42,196 bases of DNA from Gammaproteobacteria bacterium (GCA_030038755.1 JASHSK010000013.1:1-42196); one strand, 5' to 3'. Counted from the stretch's first letter, positions 23,399 through 32,557 are shown. Made by a program: numbers and translations. The notes: a model not told the origin generated them from the letters alone.

Positions 23399-25707
23399 AG
23401 CGCTCCGGGCAGAGCCGCGGGGCCGTCCGCCACGCGGGCCGACGGCATTTCCTGCGGAATGCCGGGGCGCTCACGCTGGGCTTCTATCTGGCGCCCTCCG
23501 CACTGCTGAAGCCGCGCGCCGCCGTGGCGCAGTCCGAGGATGCGGCGCCCGGGTCCACGGTCTTCGCGCCCAACGCCTTCGTGCGCATCCGCGCCGACGG
23601 CAGCGTGACGGTGATCGCGAAATATCTGGAGATGGGCCAGGGCGTGTTTACCGGTCTTGCGACCCTGCTCGCCGAAGAGCTGGATGCGGACTGGAACGAC
23701 GTGCTGGTCGAGGCCGCGCCGGCGGACGTGACACGCTACCTCAACAGCGCGCTCAACATGCAGGGCACCGGCGACAGCACCTCGATGGCGAGCGCCTATC
23801 AGCAGATGCGCCAGGCGGGAGCCACGGCGCGCGCCATGCTGGTGGCGGCAGCCGCGCGGCAGTGGAACGTGCCCGCCGACGGCATCACGGTAGCCAACGG
23901 CGTCGTATCGCACATGGCCTCGGGACAGCGCGCCGGCATCGGTGCCTTCGCCGGCGTGGCGGCCACGCTCCCGGTGCCGGCAGCGGTGCCGCTGAAGGAT
24001 CCGTCGCGATTCAAGCTGATCGGCAATCCGTTCGTGCGTCGCAAGGACTCGCGCGCCAAGGCGCGCGGCTCGGCGCTGTTCACGCACGACCTCAAGCTCC
24101 CGGATATGCTGATCGCGATCGCGGCACACCCGACGCGCTTCGGAGCCACGGTGCGCGGCTTCGATGCCACGGCCGCGAAGGCGATCGACGGGGTCGTCGA
24201 CGTGGTGCAGTTCGCCGGCGGCGAGCATTACTTCGGCGGCGTTGCCGTTCTGGCGACCAATACCTGGATCGCACAGCAGGGTCGCGACGCGCTGCGCATC
24301 CAGTGGGATGAGTCGCACGCATCCCACGCCGACAGCGAACAAATACTGGCGCGCTACCGCATGCTGGCGCAATCGCCGGGCGGCAGCTCGGACCGGCAAT
24401 CACAGCCGGCGGACCCACCACAGACCGTGCAGCCACCCGTGAGCGTCGCGCGCAGCAGCGGCGATGCCGGCGTGCTGCAGTCGGCACAGCTGCAGCAGGT
24501 GGAGGCGCTCTACGAGCTGCCGTACCTGGCGCATGCGGCGATGGAGCCGATGGACTGCCTGGTACAGCTGACGGACGGCGGCGTAAGCATCTGGAACGGC
24601 GAGCAGCTGCAGACGGCCGATCAGGCGGCGATCGGCAAGCTCCTGGGCATCGCCCCCGAGCAGGTGCACATCACGCAGCTGTACGCAGGCGGCAGCTTCG
24701 GGCGGCGCGCCAATCCGCACGCCGACTATCTGCTGGAGGCGGTGTCGATCGCGCAGGCCGCCGCCGCCGCGGGCCATCGCGTGCCGATCAAGCTGTCGTG
24801 GACACGCGAGGACGACATGCGTGCGGGCTATTACCGCCCGGCGTTCGTGCACGCGATCCGCGCCGGACTGGACAGCAGCGGCGCGCTCGTCGCCTGGCAG
24901 CAGCGCTCGGTCGGGCAGTCGGTGCTCGCGGGCTCACCGTTCGACTCACAGATCAGGGACGGCGTGGACCCGAGCTCGATCGAGGGCTCGGCAGAGCCAT
25001 ACGAGATCGCCAATGTTCGGATCGAGCTGGTCACGCCTGCGGACGTCGGCGTGCCCGTGCAGTGGTGGCGCGCGGCGGGCCACTCGCACACCGCCTTCGC
25101 CACCGAATGCATGATCGATGAGCTCGCCACCGCCGCGGGCGCCGATCCCTATCAGTTCCGGCGCGGGCTGCTGGCCGCGCATCCGCGCGCGCTCGCTTCG
25201 CTGGATCTGGCGGCCGCGCGCGCCGGCTGGGGCACTGCGCTGGCCGCCAGCGGCCCACAGGATCGTCGTGGCCGGGGCATCGCGCTGCATGAGTCATTCG
25301 GCACCTGTGTGGCACAGGTCGCGGAGATTACCGTCGCCCCCGACGGACAGCTGCGCGTCGACCGTGTCGTCTGTGCCGTGGACTGTGGAACGCCGATCAA
25401 TCCAAACGTCATCACCGCGCAGATGCAGGGCGCCATCGCCTTCGGGCTCGCCGCGGCGCTTCACCAGGCGGTGACACTGGTCGACGGCGTCGTGCAGCAG
25501 GGCAACTTCGACACCTATGCGCCGCTGCGCATCGCGCAGATGCCGGCGGTCGAGGTCTTCATCGTCGCCTCGCACGCGCCGCCCACCGGCGTGGGCGATC
25601 CGGGCGCCCCGCCGATCGCGCCGGCGCTCGTCAATGCCATCTTCAACGCGACCGGGCAGCGCATCCGCCGGCTGCCGATCGGCGAGCGGCTCACGCCGGT
25701 CAGCTAG
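23395..25707 (+). CDS. Molybdopterin-binding large subunit, IorB-like, Tat-exported
   Basis: A 770-aa catalytic subunit of an isoquinoline 1-oxidoreductase/aldehyde oxidase-like enzyme. The N-terminus carries a twin-arginine signal, [24 protein letters not shown], so the enzyme is exported folded with its partner. Core motifs seen: [31 protein letters not shown]-like [88 protein letters not shown] and the C-terminal [19 protein letters not shown] with the family's active-site Glu region. I place the start at TTG 23395, overlapping the previous stop; a much longer ORF in this frame overlaps the small-subunit gene and is spurious. Its stop shares CTAG with the convergent mtnK. Confidence 0.92.
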   Translation: MKRSGQSRGAVRHAGRRHFLRNAGALTLGFYLAPSALLKPRAAVAQSEDAAPGSTVFAPNAFVRIRADGSVTVIAKYLEMGQGVFTGLATLLAEELDADWNDVLVEAAPADVTRYLNSALNMQGTGDSTSMASAYQQMRQAGATARAMLVAAAARQWNVPADGITVANGVVSHMASGQRAGIGAFAGVAATLPVPAAVPLKDPSRFKLIGNPFVRRKDSRAKARGSALFTHDLKLPDMLIAIAAHPTRFGATVRGFDATAAKAIDGVVDVVQFAGGEHYFGGVAVLATNTWIAQQGRDALRIQWDESHASHADSEQILARYRMLAQSPGGSSDRQSQPADPPQTVQPPVSVARSSGDAGVLQSAQLQQVEALYELPYLAHAAMEPMDCLVQLTDGGVSIWNGEQLQTADQAAIGKLLGIAPEQVHITQLYAGGSFGRRANPHADYLLEAVSIAQAAAAAGHRVPIKLSWTREDDMRAGYYRPAFVHAIRAGLDSSGALVAWQQRSVGQSVLAGSPFDSQIRDGVDPSSIEGSAEPYEIANVRIELVTPADVGVPVQWWRAAGHSHTAFATECMIDELATAAGADPYQFRRGLLAAHPRALASLDLAAARAGWGTALAASGPQDRRGRGIALHESFGTCVAQVAEITVAPDGQLRVDRVVCAVDCGTPINPNVITAQMQGAIAFGLAAALHQAVTLVDGVVQQGNFDTYAPLRIAQMPAVEVFIVASHAPPTGVGDPGAPPIAPALVNAIFNATGQRIRRLPIGERLTPVS

Positions 25708-26981
25708 CGCACGGCGACGCCCGGGACCGCGGCGATCACGTCGGCGACGGCGCGAAACTGCAGCGGCCGCGTCAGCAGCAGCCGCGCCATCGCCAGCGCT
25801 CCGGTCTCGCACTGCGCGCGCAGGTTCGCATCCGCAATCGACTCGAAGTCCAGCACATGTGCGAAGCCGAGGATGCGCCGGATCATCTTGCAGGCCGCAA
25901 AGCCGAGCATGTCGGCGAACAGTGTGTCCATGAAGGCCTCGCGCGCCGCGCCCAGCGCCGCGGCACCTTCCGGGCCGCCGAACATCCGCCGGGGAAAGGC
26001 ATCTCCCTCCGCATGCTCCGCCCACAGGGCGAGAAAGCGCCCGCGAAAGCTCTCCCAGAAAGCGCCCGCCTGCTCGAGGATCCACTGGCGATAGGCCACG
26101 CGGTCGTCGGCGGCCGTGGCGTGTCCGGGCTGCGAATACCAGCTCAGCAGCAGATTGCCGAAGAAGGCACCGAGGTCGAAGCCGATCGGGCCGTAGAAGG
26201 CGAACTCCGGATCGATGACGCGGCTGTCGGTCTCGCTGACCATCACCGAGCCGGAGTGCAGATCCCCGTGCACCAGCGCCTGGGTATCGTTCAGAAACTT
26301 CTGACCGAAGCGCGCCGCGGCGACCTTCAGCTGCGTGTCGGCGCGCAGCTGCGCGACCAGCGCATCCAGCGGCGGTGATGTATGGCGATTGCGCGCGCTC
26401 TCGCAGTACGGATCGGCAAAGATCAGGTCCACCGTGATGCGCACCAGGGCCTTGTTGCCCGCGAACAGCGCCATCGTCTCCATATTGCGCTCGAAGGCGC
26501 GCGCCAGGTCGGAGGTAAAAAAGCAAGCGCGGGCAACGTACTCCCCGAGATGCCGCGCGAGCTGCGGATAGCGGCGGCCGGCGATCAGTCCGTGCCGCAG
26601 GATGATGTGCGGCGCGAGCCGCTCCATCACCGTGCAGTAGAGCTCGGGGTCGTAGTGATAGATCGCGGGAATGAGGCCGCCGACGTGCGGGGCGACCGCG
26701 AGGTAGTAGGCGTTCTCGTAGAAGGCGCGGTCCGGCGGCATCGGCCAGGACGGCCCGGCGGCACGCACGTACGGCAGCGCCTGCTTGACGCACACTGCGC
26801 CGTCCGCCCCCTCGACGATGAACACCAGGTTGAGGTTGCCGTCGCCGACTTCGCGGATGCGCCAGGTCGCCGGACGCCCGCCGAGCAGCTCGCGTACCTT
26901 CGCCTGCGCGGCGAGAAAGGGGCGCAGGCTCTCGACATCGAGCGGGCGATAGGTGGACGCGGGGACGGCAGCGCGAGACAT
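25704..26981 (-). CDS. mtnK: S-methyl-5-thioribose kinase
   Basis: A 425-aa kinase that phosphorylates 5-methylthioribose using ATP, in methionine salvage from methylthioadenosine. Visible: REVGDGNLNLVFIVEG near the N-terminus (ATP loop), catalytic loop ALVHGDLHSGSVMV, and the metal site VIDPEFAFYGPIGFDLGAFFGNLLLSWYSQPGH, which is highly characteristic of MtnK. Start ATG 26981 is chosen since homologues begin shortly before the YRPLDVESL segment; upstream in-frame sequence overlaps mtnA. It follows mtnA on the minus strand with only 5 bp between, and its stop overlaps that of the convergent IorB-like gene. Confidence 0.95.
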   Translation of the reverse strand: MSRAAVPASTYRPLDVESLRPFLAAQAKVRELLGGRPATWRIREVGDGNLNLVFIVEGADGAVCVKQALPYVRAAGPSWPMPPDRAFYENAYYLAVAPHVGGLIPAIYHYDPELYCTVMERLAPHIILRHGLIAGRRYPQLARHLGEYVARACFFTSDLARAFERNMETMALFAGNKALVRITVDLIFADPYCESARNRHTSPPLDALVAQLRADTQLKVAAARFGQKFLNDTQALVHGDLHSGSVMVSETDSRVIDPEFAFYGPIGFDLGAFFGNLLLSWYSQPGHATAADDRVAYRQWILEQAGAFWESFRGRFLALWAEHAEGDAFPRRMFGGPEGAAALGAAREAFMDTLFADMLGFAACKMIRRILGFAHVLDFESIADANLRAQCETGALAMARLLLTRPLQFRAVADVIAAVPGVAVR

Positions 26982-26986
26982 GGACT

Positions 26987-28147
26987 TCAGCCGCTGCGTT
27001 CCGGGTACAACCCACGCAACCCCGCGGCGCTGGCCGCGCACACGCCGCGCTCGGTGATCAGCGAGCTGACGAGCCTCGCCGGGGTGACGTCGAACGCCAC
27101 ATTGAGCGCCGGGCTGCCTTCGGGCACCACGCGCACCGTCTCGAGCGTACCGGCGGCGCCGCGGCCGGTGACATGCGTCAGCTCCTCCGCGGCGCGCTGC
27201 TCGATGGGAATGTCATCGCCGCGATCGAGCGACCAATCGATGGTGCTCGAGGGCAGTGCGGCATAGAACGGCACGCCGTTGTCGCGCGCGGCGAGGGCCT
27301 TCAGGTAGGTTCCGATCTTGTTGCACACGTCCCCCGACGCGGTGGTGCGGTCGCTGCCGACGATCACCAGGTCCACGCGTCCCTGCTGCATGAGATGGCC
27401 GCCGACGTTGTCGGCGATCACCGTGTGTGGCACGCCGTGCGCCCCGAGCTCGAAGGCGGTGAGCGAGGCGCCCTGGTTGCGCGGTCGCGTCTCATCCACC
27501 CACACGTGCACGGGGATACCTGCATCGTGCGCGAGATACACCGGCGCAAGCGCCGTGCCCCAATCCACGCAGGCGAGCCAGCCGGCGTTACAGTGCGTCA
27601 GGATATTCACCGGCCGGGCCGCTCCGCCTGCGCCTCCACGCGCGCCCGCGCGCGCGCTGCCGTGTTCCGCCCCGCGTGCCGCGGCGCGAATGAGGCCGAG
27701 CCCGTGCTTGCCGATGGCGCGGCACTGCGTGATGTCCGCCTCGCACAGCAGCGCCGCGGTGCGAAATGCCACCGCGACGCGCTCGTCACGCGGCACTCGC
27801 TCGAGCGCCGCACGCATGCGCTCGAGCGCCCAGGCGAGATTGCGGGCGGTCGGCCGGGTCGCGCGCAGCAGCCGGGCGGCATGCTCGAGCTGCCCATCCG
27901 AGGCGTCCGCGCGCATGGCTAGCGCCACTCCATAGGCGGCCGTCACACCGATCAGCGGCGCCCCGCGCACCACCATGGTTGCGATCGCGTGCGCGGCATC
28001 CTCGAGCGTGTGCAGGTCGACGGTGCCGAACTCATGCGGCAGTCGCGATTGATCGATGACACGCACGGCGCCCACGGCGTCCGCGGTCCCCGCGGTGCCC
28101 TCGTCGATGGGCCAGATCGTGCGGTAATGGCGGTCCGCGACCCTCAC
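26987..28147 (-). CDS. mtnA: S-methyl-5-thioribose-1-phosphate isomerase
   Basis: A 386-aa isomerase converting methylthioribose-1-phosphate to methylthioribulose-1-phosphate; it belongs to the eIF2B-related family. Motifs: [11 protein letters not shown] and [11 protein letters not shown] at the N-terminus, [19 protein letters not shown], the catalytic Cys in [20 protein letters not shown], and the catalytic Asp in [21 protein letters not shown]. The start is GTG at 28147, overlapping the stop of the GFA-family gene (GTGA); the ORF extends further upstream but only antisense-like residues are found there. A Gly/Ala/Arg-rich stretch just before NILTHCN is an unusual short insertion. Followed by mtnK. 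Confidence 0.95.
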   Translation of the reverse strand: MRVADRHYRTIWPIDEGTAGTADAVGAVRVIDQSRLPHEFGTVDLHTLEDAAHAIATMVVRGAPLIGVTAAYGVALAMRADASDGQLEHAARLLRATRPTARNLAWALERMRAALERVPRDERVAVAFRTAALLCEADITQCRAIGKHGLGLIRAAARGAEHGSARAGARGGAGGAARPVNILTHCNAGWLACVDWGTALAPVYLAHDAGIPVHVWVDETRPRNQGASLTAFELGAHGVPHTVIADNVGGHLMQQGRVDLVIVGSDRTTASGDVCNKIGTYLKALAARDNGVPFYAALPSSTIDWSLDRGDDIPIEQRAAEELTHVTGRGAAGTLETVRVVPEGSPALNVAFDVTPARLVSSLITERGVCAASAAGLRGLYPERSG

Positions 28148-28701
28148 CGCGGCGGCGCGTCCCGTGCCGGTGACGCCTGCTGTGCCTGGGCGAGCTCTGC
28201 CCGGTAGGCCTCGATACGCGGCCTGTAGACCTGCCGGCGGGCCAGGCTCGCCGGCGGCCAGTACTGCGCGGCATCGTAGTATTCGGGCACCGCGGGCACT
28301 GCGGGTGGCAGCTGCACCCACGGCTGCTTCGAGGCGGTGAAAATATGGATGTCGGGCGCCAGATGATCGGGCGCATCCAGCGTACCCACGCGGACGAATC
28401 TGATCACCGGCCCGCCACCGCCGTAATTGCTCCAGATCGCAATGCGACAGCGCGGGCAGCGCGCGATCCGCTGGCCGCGGCCGCTGCTGGACGGCGTATC
28501 GACGATCTCCGGCTCGGCCCCCAGGTGCACGACCCGCTCGGCCTCGATCAATGCATTCAGTGCGAAGGAGGCGCCGCTCTCGCGCTGGCACCAGCGGCAG
28601 TGACAGCAATGCACGAACAGCGGCGCCGTCATCATCCGATAGCGCAGCGTCCGGCAGTCGCAGCCGCCCTCGAGGGGAAACATCGTCTCGTCGCGCAACA
28701 T
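28144..28701 (-). CDS. GFA-family (glutathione-dependent formaldehyde-activating-like) zinc protein
   Basis: A 185-aa protein of the GFA/CENP-V fold. The zinc ligands are [32 protein letters not shown] and [12 protein letters not shown]. The family name comes from one formaldehyde-glutathione enzyme; most members are of unknown function, so only the fold is claimed. The extra C-terminal tail (after [24 protein letters not shown]) is typical of longer members. A start at 28683 ([10 protein letters not shown]) is equally possible: a minus-strand TAGAAT at 28711-28716 would put initiation close to the ATG at 28701. The stop overlaps the GTG of mtnA, so it leads the gfa-mtnA-mtnK operon. Confidence 0.88.
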   Translation of the reverse strand: MLRDETMFPLEGGCDCRTLRYRMMTAPLFVHCCHCRWCQRESGASFALNALIEAERVVHLGAEPEIVDTPSSSGRGQRIARCPRCRIAIWSNYGGGGPVIRFVRVGTLDAPDHLAPDIHIFTASKQPWVQLPPAVPAVPEYYDAAQYWPPASLARRQVYRPRIEAYRAELAQAQQASPARDAPPR

Positions 28702-28710
28702 GCCAGAACC

Positions 28711-28716
28711 ATTCTA
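28711..28716 (-). promoter_or_regulatory. -10 element for the GFA/mtnA/mtnK operon
   Basis: TAGAAT on the minus strand, 10 bp before the ATG at 28701. If used, transcription starts within a few bases of that ATG, giving either a leaderless message or a 20-base leader to the ATG at 28683. It is divergent from the plus-strand TAGAAT at 28758. Confidence 0.4.
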
Positions 28717-28757
28717 CGCCGCCGCGCGGCGCGCGGAGTCGCCGCGGACCCAGGTGC

Positions 28758-28763
28758 TAGAAT
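28758..28763 (+). promoter_or_regulatory. -10 element for the amidohydrolase gene
   Basis: TAGAAT followed by C, 27 bp before the ATG at 28791, with a strong AAGGAGGGGG ribosome site between. No clear -35. Confidence 0.5.
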
Positions 28764-28790
28764 CGGCCGCGCATTGCAAGGAGGGGGTCC

Positions 28791-29786
28791 ATGCAAGGCA
28801 AGATCTGTCTCGAGGAGCATCTCTCCACCGCCGAATACGATCAGATCTGGAACTCCGGGGGCGAAGAGGCGCGCAACGGCGCGGAATACATGGCGGAGGT
28901 GCGACGCCGGCTGCCCGACGCGGCGCTGCGGCTCGCCGACATGGATCGCTTCGGTATCGAGACGATGATCCTCTCGCTGACCTCGCCCGGCGTGCAGGGC
29001 ATTACCGATACGCGCCGCGCCATCGCGTTCGCCCGCCACACCAACGAGCTGATCACGGACAAGTTCGTCCGACCCTATCGGGGGCGCTTCTACGCCTTCG
29101 CCAACGTCGCTCTGCAGGAGCCGCGCGCCGCGGCCGACGAGCTGGAGCGCGCGGTGCGCGATCTGGGCATGAAGGGCGCCCTGGTCAACGGCTTCTCCAA
29201 CATCGGCGATGCGGACACGGCGCAGTACCTGGACGAGCCGGCCGTGTGGGAGTTCTGGGAGCGCGTCGCGCAGCTCGACGTTCCGGTGTACCTGCACCCG
29301 CGCGAGCCGCTGCCGGGTCAGCGGCGCATCTACGAGGGTTATCCCGCGCTGGTCGGGTCGGCGTGGGGCTTCGGGCACGAGACCGGCACGCATGCCGTGC
29401 GGCTGATGCTCAGCGGTCTGTTCGACCGCTATCCCAACCTGCGCATCATCCTCGGGCACATGGGCGAGGGGCTGCCCTTCCTGCTGCCGCGCCTGCAGTC
29501 GCGGCTCTACATGCAGCGGCGCGGCATCGGCCTGGGCAATGCGAAGAAGACGGTCGGCGAATACTTCACGCGCAATTTCTATGTGACCACGAGCGGTCAT
29601 TTCCACACCCAGGCGTTGCTCAACGCGATCGCCGAGCTCGGTGTCGAGCACGTTATGTTCTCCACCGATTATCCCTACGAGCACGCCGAGACCGGCGCCC
29701 GCTGGTTCGACGAGGCGCTGATCAGCGACAACGACCGGCTGCGCATCGGCCGCGAGAACGCACGGCAGATGTTTCACCTGACCTAG
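28791..29786 (+). CDS. Amidohydrolase-2 family protein (gamma-resorcylate decarboxylase-like)
   Basis: A 331-aa TIM-barrel metal enzyme of the amidohydrolase_2/ACMSD group. The N-terminal GKICLEEHLS supplies the first metal ligands in the E-x-H form used by gamma-resorcylate and 2,3-dihydroxybenzoate decarboxylases. Other ligands are visible as VYLHPREPLPG (His), ILGHMGEGLPFLLPRL (His and Glu) and MFSTDYPYE (Asp). Length fits the decarboxylases (about 325-345 aa). Non-oxidative decarboxylation of a hydroxybenzoate is therefore the likeliest chemistry, but the actual substrate is unknown and no aromatic catabolic genes adjoin. It has its own promoter and a very strong ribosome site. Confidence 0.88.
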   Translation: MQGKICLEEHLSTAEYDQIWNSGGEEARNGAEYMAEVRRRLPDAALRLADMDRFGIETMILSLTSPGVQGITDTRRAIAFARHTNELITDKFVRPYRGRFYAFANVALQEPRAAADELERAVRDLGMKGALVNGFSNIGDADTAQYLDEPAVWEFWERVAQLDVPVYLHPREPLPGQRRIYEGYPALVGSAWGFGHETGTHAVRLMLSGLFDRYPNLRIILGHMGEGLPFLLPRLQSRLYMQRRGIGLGNAKKTVGEYFTRNFYVTTSGHFHTQALLNAIAELGVEHVMFSTDYPYEHAETGARWFDEALISDNDRLRIGRENARQMFHLT

Positions 29787-29870
29787 CCTCAGTCCGACAG
29801 GCTGTTAGCACCATCGGCGGGGAAGTTCGTCGCAGGCAGCGTACTGGCCGTTCCGGTAAGCTGCTCCGCC

Positions 29871-31304
29871 ATGCAAGCCCCGCGGCCCATCCCGATGGCC
29901 ACGCCGACCGCCCCGCGGTTCGCGCTACCGCCCGTGGCACGGGCGGTGCTGGCGTTGCTCGGCCTGTGCGGGTCGTGCGGGGTGTGGGGTCTGTGCGTGA
30001 TGGCGGCGTTGCCGGATGGCGCCCAGGCGGCGCCACTGTCCGGTCTGGCCGCGGCGGCCCGCTCGATCCTCGGCGCCGACCAGGGCGTCTATGTCGAGAG
30101 CGCCGATGGCACGGTCCTGCTCGCGCAGATGGCCAGCCGGGCGGTGCATCCGGCCTCGGTGTCGAAGATACCGACGACGCTCGCGCTGCTGCGCAAGTTC
30201 GGCCCCGACTACCGGTTCGGCACCACGTTCGCCGCGCGCGGCCGCATCCTCGACGGCACGCTCGAAGGGGATCTGCTGGTGAGCGCCGACGGCGACCCCT
30301 CGCTGGTCGATGAGGACGCGGCGATGATCACCGAGCGACTCAATGAGCTGGGCATCCGCCGCATCGCCGGTACTCTGCGGCCGCAGGGCACGTGGACGTT
30401 CGACTGGCAAAGCGACGCGGACGGCACACGGCTGGCGCACGCCCTGGCGGGCATGATCTCTCCGGCCGCCTGGAGCGCGGTGCAGACCCTCCAGGGTGGG
30501 GTGCAGACGACGCCCTCTGTGCAGACCACATCGACCACCGCGGGGCCCCCACAGATCGAGTTCCTGCCGCCCGCGACCGTGCCCGTCTCCACCGAGCCCG
30601 CCACGGCCGTGCCCGTTACGGCTGCGCCCACGGCGACCACGTCCGCGACAACCGCAACCACCACAACCGCATCCGCCACAACCGCGTCCACCGCCGCCGA
30701 CGGCGTGTTGCTGGTGTTCCGCTCCGAACCGCTGCTGCCGATGCTCAAGGCACTGGATGACTACTCCAACAACATCATGGCATCGCTGGCGGATGAGGCT
30801 GGGGGTGCGCCCGCGGTACAGGCTTTGGCCCGCAGCGTGGTGCCGGCGGGGATGCGATCCGAAATCATTCTCGGCGACGGTGCGGGGGAGAACCCCCGCA
30901 ATCGGCTCAGTCCTCGCGCCGCGGTCAGGCTGCTGCGCGTCCTGGAAACGCAGCTCGCCACGACGGGTCACACGCTCTGTGACGTCCTGCCGGTCACCGG
31001 CGTCGACCCGGGAACGCTGCACGATCGCCTGAACGGGCCGGCGGAAATCGGTCGCGTCGTCGGCAAGACCGGCACGTACGGCAGCTACGGGGCCAGCGCG
31101 CTGGTTGGCGCCATCTCCACCACCGACCGCGGCACTGTGTACTTCGCCATTCTCGATCACGGCGTGCCCGTGGCCGCAGCCAGACGCCGCCAGGACCGCT
31201 TCGTCCGTGTGTTGCTGGCGCATCTGCACAGCCGCCCCTGGAACTATCAGCGCGACGCCCGGCCGGCGATCGCGCGCGCATTGCTGTCGCCGCCGCCGCG
31301 CTAG
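29871..31304 (+). CDS. dacB: D-alanyl-D-alanine carboxypeptidase/endopeptidase, PBP4 (DacB) family
   Basis: A 477-aa periplasmic penicillin-binding protein that trims or cleaves peptidoglycan cross-links. A hydrophobic N-terminal segment (about 20-50) acts as signal peptide or anchor. Active-site motifs: S96-x-x-K99 in HPASVSKIPTT, SxN in DDYSNNIMASL, and KTG in GRVVGKTGTYGSYGASALVGAI. LSPRAAVRLLRVLE matches the region of DGSGLS..NRLSP in E. coli PBP4, here as GDGAGENPRNRLSP. Between the first and second motifs is a Thr/Ala/Pro-rich stretch of about 45 residues, taking the place of part of the accessory domain; this is unusual. An alternative start lies at 29895. Confidence 0.88.
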   Translation: MQAPRPIPMATPTAPRFALPPVARAVLALLGLCGSCGVWGLCVMAALPDGAQAAPLSGLAAAARSILGADQGVYVESADGTVLLAQMASRAVHPASVSKIPTTLALLRKFGPDYRFGTTFAARGRILDGTLEGDLLVSADGDPSLVDEDAAMITERLNELGIRRIAGTLRPQGTWTFDWQSDADGTRLAHALAGMISPAAWSAVQTLQGGVQTTPSVQTTSTTAGPPQIEFLPPATVPVSTEPATAVPVTAAPTATTSATTATTTTASATTASTAADGVLLVFRSEPLLPMLKALDDYSNNIMASLADEAGGAPAVQALARSVVPAGMRSEIILGDGAGENPRNRLSPRAAVRLLRVLETQLATTGHTLCDVLPVTGVDPGTLHDRLNGPAEIGRVVGKTGTYGSYGASALVGAISTTDRGTVYFAILDHGVPVAAARRRQDRFVRVLLAHLHSRPWNYQRDARPAIARALLSPPPR

Positions 31305-31311
31305 GCACTGT

Positions 31312-31401
31312 AACGCCAGGCTCCGCAACGGCAGGCTCCGCGACGCCAGGCTCCGCAACGCCAGGCTCCGCAACGGCAGGCGCCGCAACGGCAGGCGCCG
31401 C
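31312..31401. repeat. Six 15-bp tandem repeats
   Basis: Six units of AACGCCAGGCTCCGC or close variants (31312, 31327, 31342, 31357, 31372, 31387), starting 7 bp after the carboxypeptidase stop and ending 23 bp before the -10 element of the next gene. Variants alternate between GCCAGG and GGCAGG and between CTCC and CGCC. Confidence 0.9.
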
Positions 31402-31424
31402 CGCAGTAGACACGGCGATTCGGC

Positions 31425-31430
31425 TATAGT
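31425..31430 (+). promoter_or_regulatory. -10 element for the secreted hypothetical gene
   Basis: TATAGT followed by C, 26 bp before the ATG at 31457, with a GGGGGAG ribosome site between. The expected -35 would fall immediately after the last 15-bp repeat unit (about 31402-31407), so the repeat array abuts the promoter. Confidence 0.5.
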
Positions 31431-31456
31431 CGGCCCGCTCGACACGGGGGAGTCCC

Positions 31457-32557
31457 ATGAGGATTCGCAGCAGCATTCCGGGCGCACGGCCTGCGGCCGT
31501 GATCACTGCACTGGGCGTGGGATTGTTCGTTGCCGCCGGCGCTGCCGGGCAGGCCACCGCGGCCACCGTAGTGACCGCATCCGCCGCGCACACAGCCGCT
31601 CATACGACCAGCGCCGTATCCTCCGCCTGCAGTCGCGCCTGCCTGGAGGGCATCGCCGAGCGATACCTCACGGCTATGCTCTCCCATGATCCTTCCCGAG
31701 CGCCGCTCGCGCACGGTGCGCGCTACACGGAGAACGGTGTGACACTGTCGCTGCCCGATGGACTGTGGCGCACCGTGGGAAGCGTGGGAACCTATCGGCT
31801 GTTCGTGACGGACCCGGAACAGGGCGAGGTCGGCTTCTTCGTCAAGGCCACGGAAAACGGCGCGCCGGTACTGGTCGCGACGCGCCTCGAGGTCGTCGGC
31901 GGACGTATCACCGAGATCGAAAGCATTGCCTCGCGGCTCGCCGCCACGGCCGGTCCCGGCGGACAGCCGCGCGTCGATCAGCTCGGCGACCATCCCCGAG
32001 CGCAGTTCCTCGCGACGCTGCCGGCGAACGAACGCCATACGCGCTCGCAGCTGATCGCCATCGTCAACGCCTATTACACCGGCATCGAGAACAACAGCGG
32101 CGACCAGCCGCCGCCGTTCGCCGACGATTGCCTGAGGCTCGAGAACGGCACGCAGACCACCGGCTTAGCAGTGCGTCCCGGTGCCCAGCCGGGCCCGGCC
32201 AACTACAGCTGCAGGCAGGCTTTTGCCCTCGGCTACTACCACGAGGACACGCGCATCCGCAGCCGTCGGGTGATGGCCATCGACGTGCAGCGCGGTCTGG
32301 TCTATGCGGCCGTGGGGATGGATCACGATGCCACCGTCCGTTCCTATCACCTCAAGAACGGCCGACCGGTGAGCGTACGCAATACCGCGCCCTGGACCTG
32401 GATGGCGCATGAGATCTTCCAGATCAACGGCCGGGGTCAGATCAGCCAGGTCGAGGCCATATTGCTCAGCGTTCCGTATGGCATGCGTCTCGGCTGGAGC
32501 ACCGGCGTGCACATGCCAAGCCCGCAGGCCACGCGCGATGGCTTCAGGGAGTATTGA
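31457..32557 (+). CDS. Secreted protein of unknown function, NTF2/SnoaL-like
   Basis: A 366-aa protein with a signal peptide (about 1-36, PAAVITALGVGLFVAAGAAGQATA). No named family is recognised with confidence. Two related alpha-beta segments are visible: IAERYLTAMLSHDPSRAPLAHGARYTENG and, near residue 195, LIAIVNAYYTGIENNSGDQPPPFADDCLRLENGTQT; each looks like the helix-plus-cone opening of an NTF2/SnoaL-like fold, so the protein may be a tandem of two such domains. Cys pairs (SSACSRACLEG; DDCLRL with YSCRQAF) could form disulfides. It has its own promoter. Its 3' end overlaps the convergent AraC-type gene by 14 bp. Confidence 0.8.
   Translation: MRIRSSIPGARPAAVITALGVGLFVAAGAAGQATAATVVTASAAHTAAHTTSAVSSACSRACLEGIAERYLTAMLSHDPSRAPLAHGARYTENGVTLSLPDGLWRTVGSVGTYRLFVTDPEQGEVGFFVKATENGAPVLVATRLEVVGGRITEIESIASRLAATAGPGGQPRVDQLGDHPRAQFLATLPANERHTRSQLIAIVNAYYTGIENNSGDQPPPFADDCLRLENGTQTTGLAVRPGAQPGPANYSCRQAFALGYYHEDTRIRSRRVMAIDVQRGLVYAAVGMDHDATVRSYHLKNGRPVSVRNTAPWTWMAHEIFQINGRGQISQVEAILLSVPYGMRLGWSTGVHMPSPQATRDGFREY

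Noticed and set aside
27601-27670. Frameshift or pseudogene in mtnA at the Gly/Ala/Arg-rich stretch
   Set aside because: The reading frame continues without a break into the catalytic [10 protein letters not shown] motif, so it is an in-frame insertion.
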